Source: Rhynchopus euleeides
Lineage: Eukaryota > Euglenozoa > Diplonemea > Diplonemida > Diplonemidae
NCBI GenBank assembly: GCA_963210315.1
Contig: OY723297.1
Span: 186,001-250,000 of the forward strand
Length of the DNA stretch: 64,000 bases
Direction of reading: 5' to 3'
Both the position numbers and the translations under genes were made by a program. Below, piece after piece: positions 52,065 to 62,235 of this stretch (positions within the stretch are counted from its first letter, which is position 1; each line of letters starts with the position of its first letter). The notes beneath the pieces were generated by a model, which worked only from the letters and a program-made list of their open reading frames with translations, did no database searches and had not been told where the DNA came from.

Positions 52065-53760
52065 AGAGTCACGACACGGAGTGCGGTGGAGGCAGGGGTG
52101 GCAGAGGGAGGGTGGGTGTGGGGTGGTGGGGGGGGGGGGGGGGGGCAATCCGGTGTTTGCTTTGGCTTCCCGCACAGACGGGCAGGGACACGTGGAGACA
52201 GACAAGCCGACACTCGTAAGCAGCACTGCGGTTCAGGGCAGTGCCTTCAAAACAGAAATATGAGATGTCAAGAAAGCGACAACAGAGGCAATGAAAAGAG
52301 GAACGCACAGGAGGGCCCCCTGGCGTTGCTATGAGACAACAGAGAACACATCACATGTGGCTGCAGGTTGCAGCTGCATCACGCGTCGGGGCGGTGCGGC
52401 GGTGCAGCAAGGCAGCCCCCTCAAGGGCTGTGTGTTTCTGCACCCCGCCGCCTCGTTGTTTGGTGTGCTGGCATGATTGCGAATCACGCCAGCACTCAGA
52501 CCGAGCTTCAGCTTCGGCTTCAGCTTCAACTTCAGCTGAAGCTCAATCACGAGCTCAGAGCTCAAGCTCAAACCTGGGAGGTGCACGGGGACTTGTTGAT
52601 CCCGCACTCGTTGGCGCCGTAGGACACACGGATGTAGCCAGACTCGCCCCACGACGAGCCCCACGAGTTCTTCACGATCCAGTAGTCCTCGCCGTAGCCC
52701 ACAATCAGCACACCGTGGTCCAGCCTGCAGATGATGGTGCAGCAGTTCGTCAGGATCCCGCTCGAGTACGTCTGCCACTTGTTGGCGTCCACGGCGATCG
52801 ACAGAGGGCCGTGCGTCGACACGAACGCCTTCATGTCCTCCTCGGTGTGGGTGATGTCCTTGTAGCTCTTGATGGTGGCACCCACCGTCTTCCCCGTCAC
52901 GCCCTCGCACGTCGCCACCTTCCCGGTCCCCGACGTGTACGGGTACGACGCCTCCGTCACGATCTGCCCGTTGTGGTTGCTGAGCAGCCACTTGAACGCG
53001 TTGTCCATCAGACCGCCGTTGCACCCGGCGTCCACCTTGTCGCACGACACCAGCTCCTGCTCAGACACCGACGTCAGCGTGTTCCCGGCAATGGCCCACT
53101 GGCCCTCAATCCCGCCGGTGGTGCTGAATGCCCAGCACGAACCGCACTGTGCCTGGTTCTTCACGTGCGTCACTGTTATGAAAATGATGTGTGGGATTGT
53201 TGGTGGTGTGTTTTGAAACAAAAAAACGGAACAGAACAAAAGCAAACCAAAAAAACCAAAAACAACATCACAAAACCTTGACCACATCAGAATCACTTTC
53301 AACAAAGAAACCACACAACACATCAGAACACGGAACACCGAACATACCGGCACCCTTGGAACGCCAGTCCACAGACGCCTGCACGTTCTTCAGCTGCTCA
53401 GCCGTGAACATGGACGGGGGGCTCTTCTTCTCCGTCACGTTCAGGTTGTGGTACGCCTTGAACTCCTCCTCGGTCAGGTCGGCGAACACGTTGGCCCCGA
53501 ACTTGGCCCCACGCGTCTGCTCCGCCTCGAAGCGCGCAGCCTTCAGCATGTTCCCGGTGAAGATCCCGTAGCGGCGCTCCTCCTCAGCCAGGCTGGTGTA
53601 CTGGCGCCCGTAGTCGTTCTTGAAGCTGCGCCACAGCAGCTTCGAGTTCGCACGCACGTACTCCTCGCTGTACCCGTGCGCCTGCGCCGCCATCAGCGCG
53701 CACACAAGAAGGGCCGCACAACGCATTGTTGCTGTCTGTTGTTAGATCCTGTGTGTGTGT
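52065..53760. repeat. Segmental duplication, copy 2 (cathepsin gene)
   Basis: Near-identical to 2916-4630. Differences include a longer G-run near 52125-52145, loss of a few bases near 52314, and a 22-base shorter intron. The upstream end breaks just after GATCCTGTGTGTGT. The insertion lies between SEC11 and a small upstream frame, in the same orientation as copy 1, 49 kb away. Confidence 0.95.
52568..53726 (-). CDS. Cathepsin L-like cysteine protease (C1A), copy 2
   Basis: Exons 53348-53726 and 52568-53172 are separated by a 175-base intron (GTATGT to ACAG). The 327-residue product is identical to that of the copy at 3416-4596, including signal peptide, propeptide, Cys139, His279 and Asn295. 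Exon sequence appears identical while the intron carries a deletion of CAACACAACA-type repeat sequence. This implies a recent duplication or ongoing gene conversion. A CACACACACAG acceptor precedes the ATG by about 23 bases. Confidence 0.95.
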
Positions 53761-54170
53761 GGTGGCACAGGGCGAGTACAATCTGCATACACGTGGCACG
53801 ACAGAAGGCTTGCCACACTGGCCTGCAGCGGTGCGGAGGGGGGTATAACATTCGCCACGGCGGGCTTCGAACAGTGGGGCCTTCCTGCGTCCCGATTGAC
53901 TGTTCTGACTACAACTGCCCTGGGCACGCATGCCCGTCCACATGCCTGTGCGCATAGCCACCCCCATACCACCCTCGTGTGTACATTGTGTTGAACAATT
54001 TTGACAGAGAAAACAGTCAGAAGCATCTCCAGCTTCACAGGGTGCTCGGGTGGTGTGTAGCGGCTGTCGATCCATGTGGGGACAGCCCCCGGCAAGGTGC
54101 TGGCCAGCGTGTGCCCGTATGACACATCGAACGGGTCGACAGCATGCCCAGGGTAGCCCCGGGCAGCCAT
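53742..54170 (-). CDS. Small hypothetical protein, 3' end unresolved
   Basis: An ATG at 54170 is preceded by a good acceptor (CCTACCCCCCTGACACAG) about 30 bases upstream. The first 66 codons look protein-like: GYPGHAVDPFDVSYGHTLAS, LPGAVPTWIDSRYTPPEHPV and KLEMLLTVFSVKIVQHNVHT. Beyond that the frame is less convincing and runs to 53742, into the leader of the protease, so an intron or another end is likely. It resembles a small organelle or membrane-associated subunit in size, but I do not recognise the family. Confidence 0.35.
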   Translation of the reverse strand: MAARGYPGHAVDPFDVSYGHTLASTLPGAVPTWIDSRYTPPEHPVKLEMLLTVFSVKIVQHNVHTRVVWGWLCAQACGRACVPRAVVVRTVNRDAGRPHCSKPAVANVIPPSAPLQASVASLLSCHVYADCTRPVPPHTHRI

Positions 54171-54547
54171 GTTCAGTGTGGCAGCCCAGGCAAGCTGCGT
54201 CCTGTGTCAGGGGGGTAGGATCGGTGTTGGAGGAGTGGGAGTGGGAGTGAGTGTGGGCAGCCCTCGCGGAAGGTCATGCCGATTCCGACCTGGCGGGATC
54301 GGCAACTGACCAGCGTTGTGAGGTGAAGGGAAGAGAGGGAGACGGGGGGGGGGGGGGGGTTGTGTTTTGGCAGTGGTCTCGCACCGAAACCCTCTCATGC
54401 AGGGTGCAAGGGTGCTCTGAAGCTTGGAGGGGGAAGGCCCTTGCAGGGTGGGAAGGAGGAGGTGGTGAGGGGAGTTGGCTAGAGCATCACCACCAAAGGC
54501 AGGCAAAGGGCCCCCTCCCTCCCCCAGCACAGGATCCACCTCAGGTC
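54171..54547. other. Intergenic spacer
   Basis: Contains a (GGGAGT)n-like tract at 54234-54254 and a G-run near 54343-54358. No gene seen. Confidence 0.5.
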
Positions 54548-56464
54548 TCACGGCCTCGGTGCTGCTGCGTGGGTGCTTCGCAGCAAGCTCACGACATGCA
54601 CCTTGCCGCCTGCTGCCTCCACTGCAGCACCGAGAGAGTCCCCACCCAGGTCGTACCCACCGCCGAGGAAGGCTTTGACGTACTTCATGCGTCTTGTGCG
54701 GATCACGTGGTGGAAGAGGGGCGCCCCGTGATGCAGTGCGTGGGGTGGCGCACCGCGTGCAAGCAGGTGCTGCACCATTGCGACCTGCTGGGCACACACT
54801 GCCACACACAACGACGGTGCCAGGTCCAGCGTGGGTGAGCCTTCAAGCACGACATCCACCAGCGTGACCCTGTTGGTGCAGGCGACATGCCGCATGGCAT
54901 AGCAGGGCAAGTCGGGGTAGTGCTGAGACACCGAAAGCAGCCCGCGCAGCGTACCTGCACTGCCATGAATAGCAGCAACCTTCAGCCATGTCTGGAGCGT
55001 AGTGTGCGGCACGGCACACCCTTGACCCTTCAGGAAGTCCACAACATGCAGCACCGCCGATCGCCTGTTGTGCTGCACAGCGCGCTGCATTGCGAGGTGC
55101 AGCACCTCCTGTGTCTGCTGCGGTGACTTGTCCCACGCAGCCTGCAGCAAGACGTTGACGGTGTCAACCTGCCCAAACTGCAGCGCACGGGTCAGGGGTG
55201 TCACGCTCGCAAGCCGCAGCTGGTGTTGGTATGCCTTGAGGCGCGGCACCGACGAATACTGCTGGATGTCATCAGCCTCAAAGCCACCCCCGTAGTACAC
55301 CGATCTGTCAGGCCTACCCGCACTGTCCCGCAGCGGGTCGCACCCCTGCTCCAACAGATACGCTGCTGCTTCTGGATGCGATCCCAATGCAGCGGTGTGC
55401 AGGGCAGTGCCACCTTGCGGGGCAGCCTGGTCAGGCAAGGCCCCTGCCTCCACCAGGCGGCGCATCAAGGGGATCGCCTGGCGCCTCCGTATGGTGTGGA
55501 GGGCGAGGGACATGTGTGAGGCGTGGGGCATCACGACGTGGGGGTCCGCACCGTGCGTCAGGAGGAAGTCGACATTCTGAAGGCTGCCCAGCACGAGTGC
55601 CATGCCCAGAGGCGTGCGGCCGTTATTCTGCGATGGGATGCTCAAATCGACGCCGTGGTCCACGAAGACCTGCAGGTACTCAAGGGTATTCTCTTTCCCT
55701 GCCGCATAGGTCAAGACTGACGAGGTCGCGAAGGAATCCCTGAGGAAGTCAGGGCCGAGTGGTTGCGCAAATCTTAAAAGAGCTTTCATCCTCTGCATTC
55801 TGCGACGCATCATCTGGACATACAGGCAATTCCCGAAAACCCGAGGCGACATGCTGCCCTGATCACAGACATGTTGGAACAGAGTGTGCAGCAGGCTCTC
55901 GTATTCGTGGGGTTGGGTATACATAAGACTCTCGAAGGTGGATGCGGTGAAAGGGTCGCCTGCCTCCAGCAGCTTGGGTACGCTGCGCTGCACGAGGTCC
56001 TTGGGCCACCCCGACATGAGCAGGCCCCGGACCATTGACTGTCTTTCCGAAGTGAGGCCCACTCTAACACTCGAATCAATTGAAAGCGATGGATCATGCA
56101 CGATGAGCTTGCTCTGGAGCAGGTGATCCACCACGTCCTCGTCGGGTGCGTGAGACGAACATTGCCTGGCCAGTGCATCTCTTGCGTCCCCAGCGGTGCA
56201 AATTCGGTGCTTCATCCTGAGGATCCCACGGGAGACAGAGGCGGCTGTCGGAACTGCGCACACCACCGCATCCTGCTCGACACCCAGTGACGACACTCTC
56301 GCGTCTGGGTCCAGCTCATCCAACCGGATGTCGCCCCACTCCAGCCCTGGGTCATGCAGGTCCAGGGCTGCCGCAGCTGCTGTGCACATCTGCTTCACAG
56401 TGGCGTCAAGTTCGACTGCAAACACATGATGTGTCCCGTCAAGCCCTTGCAGAGCAACGTCCAT
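54548..56464 (-). CDS. Ubiquitin-like plus ankyrin-repeat protein
   Basis: A 638-residue protein. Residues 1-72 look like a ubiquitin-type beta-grasp domain (MDVALQGLDGTHHVFAVELD, VKQMCTAAAAALDL, IRLDELDPDARVSSLGVEQD). The rest carries ankyrin repeats, clearest at about 275-400: GRTPLGMALVLGSLQNVDFL, LLTHGADPHVV, GGTALHTAALGSHPEAAAYL and LLEQGCDPLRDSAGRPD, with weaker repeats to the end (LTRALQFGQVDTVNVLLQAA, MVQHLLARGAPPHALHHGAP). The ATG at 56464 starts the beta-grasp fold; the frame is open to 56725 but that part is unlikely to be coding. It is probably an adaptor, perhaps for ubiquitin ligases; the partner is unknown. Confidence 0.8.
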   Translation of the reverse strand: MDVALQGLDGTHHVFAVELDATVKQMCTAAAAALDLHDPGLEWGDIRLDELDPDARVSSLGVEQDAVVCAVPTAASVSRGILRMKHRICTAGDARDALARQCSSHAPDEDVVDHLLQSKLIVHDPSLSIDSSVRVGLTSERQSMVRGLLMSGWPKDLVQRSVPKLLEAGDPFTASTFESLMYTQPHEYESLLHTLFQHVCDQGSMSPRVFGNCLYVQMMRRRMQRMKALLRFAQPLGPDFLRDSFATSSVLTYAAGKENTLEYLQVFVDHGVDLSIPSQNNGRTPLGMALVLGSLQNVDFLLTHGADPHVVMPHASHMSLALHTIRRRQAIPLMRRLVEAGALPDQAAPQGGTALHTAALGSHPEAAAYLLEQGCDPLRDSAGRPDRSVYYGGGFEADDIQQYSSVPRLKAYQHQLRLASVTPLTRALQFGQVDTVNVLLQAAWDKSPQQTQEVLHLAMQRAVQHNRRSAVLHVVDFLKGQGCAVPHTTLQTWLKVAAIHGSAGTLRGLLSVSQHYPDLPCYAMRHVACTNRVTLVDVVLEGSPTLDLAPSLCVAVCAQQVAMVQHLLARGAPPHALHHGAPLFHHVIRTRRMKYVKAFLGGGYDLGGDSLGAAVEAAGGKVHVVSLLRSTHAAAPRP

Positions 56465-56827
56465 CTGACTCTCCCTGATATCACGAAGAGGGGTCTTTTG
56501 GAGGTGGCTGTGTGTGTGGAGAAAAACACTGTCTGGTGTTTCCGGCCTGCGTGTGGGTGGTGTGGTGATGAGGCTGTTCGGATTCCCTGTCACTTCCCCT
56601 GGCAAAACTGACACCTTCACGAAACATAGCATTCCCTCACAGGAACTCTCTGCCGGCAATCTGGGTCGTTTTAAAGCAGATGTCGCATCACGCCATTTTT
56701 TCGCGAGACCTGCGCTGCCACACATTTGTTAACTTTGGTAGAGTGCATTTTGGTACACCCGAACTCTAACGGCACTCACCCTCCATCACGCTCGCCACTA
56801 ACCTGATGGCCATCGCCCGCCTTCCCT
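56465..56827. other. Intergenic spacer
   Basis: Sequence between the ankyrin gene and the stop of the PIG-M fragment. No feature recognised. Confidence 0.5.
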
Positions 56828-57259
56828 TCAGTCACCCTTCACCTTGCCCTCTGCGGACACATGTCCCATGATGGCCGCACCTACGCAGAGGCAGTTTGCT
56901 GCGACAAACAGTAGCGAGGCAACCCACAGCCTCTCGAACACGGCAAGACCGCGGAACTCCAGAGCGTGCGCTGTGTAGAGCCAGTGCAGGAGGGCGCATG
57001 TCCAGAGCGCCACCAGGGCACAAGGCCTGAACGGGATGCTGAAGCACTGCAGGGCCGGGGGGAGCAGACCGAGGTACCACACAAAATACTGCACCGTCAC
57101 AACCTTGTTCAGCGACACAAACACGCAGGTGCAGAGGAACCAGCAGTAGGCAGGCTCCCCTGCAAACCGCAGCGACACCGCCAGGATCACGAGCAGCTGC
57201 GGGCCGAACCCACCCCACACGCTACCACCCAGATAGGCCGGCAGTAAGTAGGGGCTCAG
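56828..57259 (-). pseudogene. PIGM: C-terminal part of GPI mannosyltransferase I (PIG-M)
   Basis: About 143 codons match the end of PIG-M/GPI14, the ER enzyme that adds the first mannose to GPI anchors. Visible are LSPYLLPAYLGGS (as HNFSPYFYLLYL in the family), VFVSLNKVVTVQYFVWYLGL, ALLHWLYTAHALEFRG, FERLWVASLLFVAANC and the terminal lumenal tail, ending at the TGA at 56828. PIG-M is usually near 400 residues; the first two thirds, including the DxD-like motif, are absent. The frame stays open upstream to 57595 but without similarity. Either earlier exons lie beyond the repeat region from 57.57 to 63 kb or outside the window, or the gene has been broken. An AG at about 57260 could be the exon's acceptor. 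It is labelled pseudogene only provisionally. Confidence 0.7.
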
Positions 57260-57568
57260 GACATCAGATCCACAACAACGCCACGCCAAGCTGTCGAAGC
57301 CCAAGTACATGACCTGGCCCAAGACATACAGGCGACACACATTGGTGTGGCCGACCACACGCCGCCCAACAAGCCCCGAAAGCCTTCCGACAATTCGTGT
57401 CGGGGCAACGGGACAGCAGGATATTCGGGAACCGATGCAAGAAAGAACCCGACCAACATGCGTGGCGGGGCGGGGTGGCGGGCAATCGCCCTTTTGAAGG
57501 ATACTTCTGATGATGCAAGCAACCCACCGAGTTTGTATTCTTTTTCCGTTATTTTCTTTATTGCTGGT
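57260..57568. other. Spacer or intron upstream of the PIG-M exon
   Basis: On the minus strand this is open in frame but unlike PIG-M. It may be an intron remnant. It ends at a TIR-like sequence. Confidence 0.4.
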
Positions 57569-57666
57569 GGGGTAATACCGCCTGGTCGAATTCACACCAT
57601 CTCAAACCATTTCGTCAGCTGATTGAGGGTGTGATGAAACCATTTCACAAAATTTCACAAAAAATA

Positions 57667-57983
57667 TTATTATTAAAGTTGGATTAGCGTGCCGGCACCG
57701 CGCCTCGGCGAGGGAACCGTACCCGCTGTCCTGTATATTAACCTATGTCACGCCGCTAGGGCGTGATCGCCTCCTCGGTAAAGGAAAAGAAGGTCTGAAC
57801 GAGGCACTCTGCGCCTGTAGCCCGGTTGTGAGCCGGGATACGACGGCGGCCTTCAGAAAGAAAGAAAGGGAAGAGACGTATATGTTTTTGCTTTTAGGGC
57901 AGAGCTTTGGGGCTTGGCGGCCGCGCGAAGGGCGCGGTCTCCAAGGCCTCTTAGCCGACACAGTTTTCTTTGGCACTCGGCGT
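57667..57983 (-). mobile_element. Truncated TAA-tailed retroelement copy, minus strand
   Basis: 317 bp matching the 3' end of the copy at 29309-30229, with a TAA tail. It is flanked by the 10-bp duplication ACAAAAAATA (57657-57666 and 57984-57993). The 5' end is truncated at ACGCCGAGTGCC. Confidence 0.85.
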
Positions 57984-58019
57984 ACAAAAAATAGCAAAAT
58001 TTCGCAGTGCAAAATTTGT

Positions 58020-58240
58020 ACATATACGTCTCTTCCCTTTCTTTCTTTCTGAAGGCCGCCGTCGTATCCCGGCTCACAACCGGGCTACAGGCGCAGAGTG
58101 CCTCGTTCAGACCTCCTTTTCCTTTACCGAGGAGGCGATCACGCCCTAGCGGCGTGACATAGGTTAATATACAGGACAGCGGGTACGGTTCCCTCGCCGA
58201 GGCGCGGTGCCGGCACGCTAATCCAACTTTAATAATAATA
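58020..58240 (+). mobile_element. Truncated TAA-tailed retroelement copy, plus strand
   Basis: 221 bp matching the same 3' end, in opposite orientation to the copy at 57667-57983 and 36 bases from it. It is flanked by the 10-bp duplication CAAAATTTGT (58010-58019 and 58241-58250) and ends in (TAA)n. Together the two copies create a long inverted repeat. Confidence 0.85.
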
Positions 58241-58401
58241 CAAAATTTGTGAATTTTTGTGACTTTTTGCGACTTTCTGCGCCTTCTTGCGTTTTGGGCG
58301 GTGCTGGCACTTGGGCACTAATGGCGGATGCAGTGGTTTGGGTTTATGGAAAAAGGGTGGTGGACGTGATGCCCAACTCCTCCTGAAGGTACGCATTGTA
58401 T

Positions 58402-58900
58402 CCAGGCACGTAGCTTGAAATTGGATTTTCAGTTTTTTGCTGGTTCTGCTGGTCTGGGGTATTTTCCGGCGCTTCCCCCAAAATCCCGTCCTGACCAACA
58501 CCGGGGTCTCCGGGGCGCGTCCGGAGGCACGGAGTAGACAGCGCCACCGTAGGTCTTCGCTACGGTGCCGAAACGGTGTGTTGGTGCATTTCCTATGTGT
58601 ATGTAGAGGGAGAAATCGCCGAACTTTGACGAAAACTTGACGGTAGCGAAGAACCCCACAGTCGCATATTGACAAGCACAAGCCACAGGGGGGTCTGGGG
58701 GGCGGAGCCCCCCAGCCGCCGGAGGCCACGGTAGTGAACATCTGTTCCTTCCGGGCTGAACACTGCGTGGATCTCTCCGACATCAGGTCGGAACCCAGTC
58801 CTGCGAGGGAAGCAGTCATCGGGAGCCGAAATCCTCGTGGTTCGGGCCTGCTGCAGGGTACATCTTCGGCCTGGTGTGAGGGAAAACCCCCCCACCAAAA
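58402..58900. repeat. 499-bp direct repeat, copy 1
   Basis: About 95% identical to 59763-60261 in the same orientation. It contains the 67-bp hairpin module at 58683-58749 and an inverted GGTCTTCGCTAC/GTAGCGAAGA pair around 58552-58651. It ends in ACCCCCCCACCAAAA. It has no coding content I can support. Confidence 0.9.
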
Positions 58901-58910
58901 AAAAATCTGG

Positions 58911-59762
58911 GGTTTCCCGGATTTATACTTTTTTTTTTCCCCCCCAGACCAGCAGGGCATTAGTTTGACCTTCCCGACGGAGCCTGAAACCTGGTTACCC
59001 TGGTTATGACCCACCAAATTTTTTCGCTCGGGCGCTTCGCGCCCGAGTGCCTCCTGCGCCGTTGTGACCGCGGCGTGCTATTATCTGTCTCCCCACCCCC
59101 AGGTTATGTATAGTCTCTACTTCCCCCGGGTTTGTGAGAGGTGTCAGACACAGCACACAATTCGCGCTGGTGCCAGGAGGATAACCCATCTACACGCCGA
59201 CAGGCTTCCTGGCACTCCGCGAGCGCCCGAAGCTTGAATTGAGGGCATGGCTGCGGCACGACGCCCAGAGCGTGTACAGGCACTTGGCAATTTTCTCGTG
59301 GAGCGCCCCGGGTTTCCCACCACCGTGGTGTTGCACCAGTCAGTGGCGAAGGACACGACGCGGTTCCAGAAGCTTTCCCAGAGATTCTGTCTGCTCCAGC
59401 AGAATGCTGCAGATGTTGGCCGCATTCCGGCTGTTGCAGTCTTGCGGCACGTTACGGGTTGATCACACACGAATCCGGGTCGCATGCTGGCTCACCTTCG
59501 TCGTGGACTGGGTTTCGTCAGTGAGGGACAGCGTAGAAGGGGGCTGTACAATCTTGGCCAGCATCTGCCGCCGAATGACAGATGCGGGTCGTGTCGTACT
59601 ATGGCTTGGTGGGGCGAGCGCAGCAGGTTTCTTGGTAAGGAAAAACCCCGGTTCCGAGCCAGAATTTTGACTTTTTTTTATTTTTTAAAATAACCAGGTT
59701 TCTCCAAATCCTGGTTATCATAACCGGATAACCAGCCCAAACTAATGCCCTGAGACCAGCAA
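58911..59762. other. Sequence between the two 499-bp repeats
   Basis: It holds a CTGGGGTTTCCCGGATTTAT/T-run/CCCCCAG block (also at 62194-62237), short ACCTGGTTA/AACCAGGT inverted motifs near 58990 and 59695, and mixed-composition sequence at 59090-59640 without a recognisable gene. Confidence 0.5.
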
Positions 59763-60261
59763 CCAGGCACGTAGCTTGAAATTGGATTTTCAGATTTCTG
59801 CTGGTTCTGCTGGTCTGGGGTATTTTCCGGCGCTCCCCCCAAAATCCCGTCCTGACCGAACACCGGGTTCTCCGGGGCGCGTCCGGAGGCAGGAGTAGAC
59901 AGCGCCACCGTGGGTCTTCGCTACGGTGCCGAAACGATGTGTTGGTGCATTTCCTATGTGTATGCATCGGGAGAAATCGCCGAACTTTGACGAAAACTTG
60001 CCGGTAGCGAAGAACCCCACAGTCGCATATTGACAAGCACAGGCCACAGGGGGGTCTGGGGGGCGGAGCCCCCCAGCCGCCGGAGGCCACGGTAGTGAAC
60101 ATCTGTTCCTTCCGGGCTGAACACGGTGTGGATCTCTCCGACATCAGGTCGGAACCCAGTCCTGCGCGGGAAGCAGTCATCGGGAGCCGAAATCCTCGTG
60201 GTTCGGGCCTGCTGCAGGGTGCATCTTGGGCCTGGTGTGAGGGAAAACCCCCCCACCAAAA
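59763..60261. repeat. 499-bp direct repeat, copy 2
   Basis: Second copy of 58402-58900, with the hairpin module at 60044-60110. The junctions differ: it starts after CCAGCAACCAGG and stops before ATGGAACACTATC. The spacing between copies is 1361 bases. Confidence 0.9.
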
Positions 60262-60465
60262 TGGAACACTATCGACACATGTCACTGAACACGGGGGAAT
60301 GGGGAGGGGAGAGGTTGTGGTGAAACGCACACACCTCGACCTGTGATGAGGTGAGATGTGGCTCTGCAATTACGGCACTACGCGTGCCGTAAACTCAAAT
60401 CGGACTTGCTTTCTCCGTGTTCCATTTCCTCCTTCATTGCATGAGGCTACAAAAAAAAATTCTGG

Positions 60466-61184
60466 GGAGGGTGTCCGGTACTCCGGATTTTCCTGATTTT
60501 TCCCGATTTTCCGAAAGTTTTGCCACTGGTTGACACAAGGGCAAATTTCGAGCAAAATCCGAAAATCGGGAAAAATCAGGAAATCCAGGGGGGGCCACCG
60601 GAGACCCTCCCCGAAAAAATCCGATTTTTTTGGGTCGAAAAAAAATTTTTTTTCCGACCCGAAAATCTGTATCTGCGGACTGCCACACTCTGAAAAACCG
60701 AAAAATTTCCGAAAAAAATCGAAAATTTTGGCCTTTCCTGGCCTGTGTGGTCCCAAAGGGCCCAGGTTGCCCGGTTTTTCACCCAAAAACACCCCAAAAA
60801 TTTTTCCGCCGTTTCACCCCCCCAGAATCTAGGAGGGTGTCCGGTACTCCGGATTTTCCTGATTTTTCCCGATTTTCCGAAAGTTTTGCCACTGGTTGAC
60901 ACAAGGGCAAATTTCGAGCAAAATCCGAAAATCGGGAAAAATCGGGAAAAATCAGGAAATCCAGGGGGGGCCACCGGAGACCCTCCCCGAAAAAATCCGA
61001 TTTTTTTGGGTCGAAAAAAAAACTTTTTTCCGACCCGAAAATCTGTATCTGCGGACTGCCACACTCTGAAAAACCGAAAAATTTCCGAAAAAAATCGAAA
61101 ATTTTGGCCTTTCCTGGCCTGTGTGGTCCCAAAGGGCCCAGGTTGCCCGGTTTTTCACCCAAAAACACCCCAAAAATTTTTCCG
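60466..61184. repeat. 366-bp tandem duplication with internal inverted repeats
   Basis: Two consecutive units start at 60466 and 60832, both with GGAGGGTGTCCGGTACTCCG. The second has a roughly 11-base insertion of GAAAAATCGG type and ends near CCAAAAATTTTTCCGCC. Each unit contains CCTGATTTTTCCCGATTTTC with its inverted partner, and a GGGTCGAAAAAAA/TTTTTTCCGACCC stem. Two short GC hairpins (CCGCCCTTCGGGCGG and GCCGCCTTCGGCGG) follow at about 61184-61224. Confidence 0.9.
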
Positions 61185-61224
61185 CCGCCCTTCGGGCGGC
61201 GGATTGGCCGCCTTCGGCGGCGTC

Positions 61225-62180
61225 GTCGTTTCACTCTGTACTAAGGACGTCGGTAAAGCCGAGCCCTTTGTACAACCGTTTCACTCTGACTTCTGTCTGT
61301 CTGTCCTGTGTGCCAGCAGTGTGTCCCCGTTCCAGTGATTCCGCTCCATCCCATTGAGTGTCTCTCAGTTCTGCTCGTTCTGACAGTGGAGGTGGTCTCC
61401 TGCGACTGCGTCGGTTTCTTGGCTGCCCCGTGTCTGCAGTTCCACTTGTGTCATGGACTCGTTGTGGTTACTGGTGCTCTGCAATATTTTCGCTGCTGCT
61501 CGGTAGTTGCGTCCCGTTTCATTCCCAGCTGCTCAGGGAGAGCTGCCCTGTGTTTGCCGCAAAGGGCGCTGCTGATCCTTGTTCCTCATCGCGTTGTGAC
61601 TCCCATTCAGCCTGGCGGGGCAGTCTTCAGCGTTCAAACTACCTGATAGTTCCCGAAGTTCGCGGATTCCGCCGCTCATCTTGCACCATATGGGCACCAA
61701 GCCGGCAACGATAGCCTGTGGCGTTGAGGCGCCATCGGCTGTCTCCCGGAGCATTTCCAACCTCACATCCGTGAGGCCACCCAGGTTTGTGGGTTCCATA
61801 AAGAACTCAGGCGGGTGCCGCTCTCGTACCCCCGCATGCCTCACCCGCCGCGAACGAGGGAGGCCGCCACGCATGAGGAGCTTCTCTTCGCCACCTCCCG
61901 CTGCTCGTCAGTCAGGGAGCTACACCCCGTTTTTTCGGTTGAAGTTTTTTCAGATCAGAGTTGCACCCACCGTTTCTCTCCGTCCAGCCCGAGAATGTCG
62001 AACCCTGAAAAATCGACAACACCCCACATCCTGCACCTGAGACGCGGCTTCCTTATCTGAGGGGCCGCGTCCAAATACACGGACTTTGCTAAACTGGACC
62101 CAACTCCCCACACCCTTTTTTTTGCCATTTTTTCAAAAAATCCCCCAAAATTTTCCAAATTTTTCAAAAATTTCCTAAAT
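61225..62180. other. Mixed-composition stretch within the repeat region
   Basis: Nearly 1 kb with lower G-run content. Frames of 110-120 codons on both strands have no recognisable domain. AT-rich CAAAATTTTCC sequence begins at about 62110. Confidence 0.4.
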
Positions 62181-62235
62181 TTAGGACACCCTCCTGGGGT
62201 TTCCCGGATTTATACCTTTTTTTTTTTCCCCCAGA

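Noticed and set aside
57667-58240. Interpretation of the inverted retroelement pair as one insertion with a twin-priming inversion
   Set aside because: Both arms contain the same 3' end with a TAA tail, and each copy has its own 10-bp duplication, so they are two insertions.
60832-62195. An element bounded by GGAGGGTGTCC and GGACACCCTCC
   Set aside because: The matching ends are only 11-12 bases, GGAGGGTGTCC also begins the tandem unit at 60466, and there is no target duplication.
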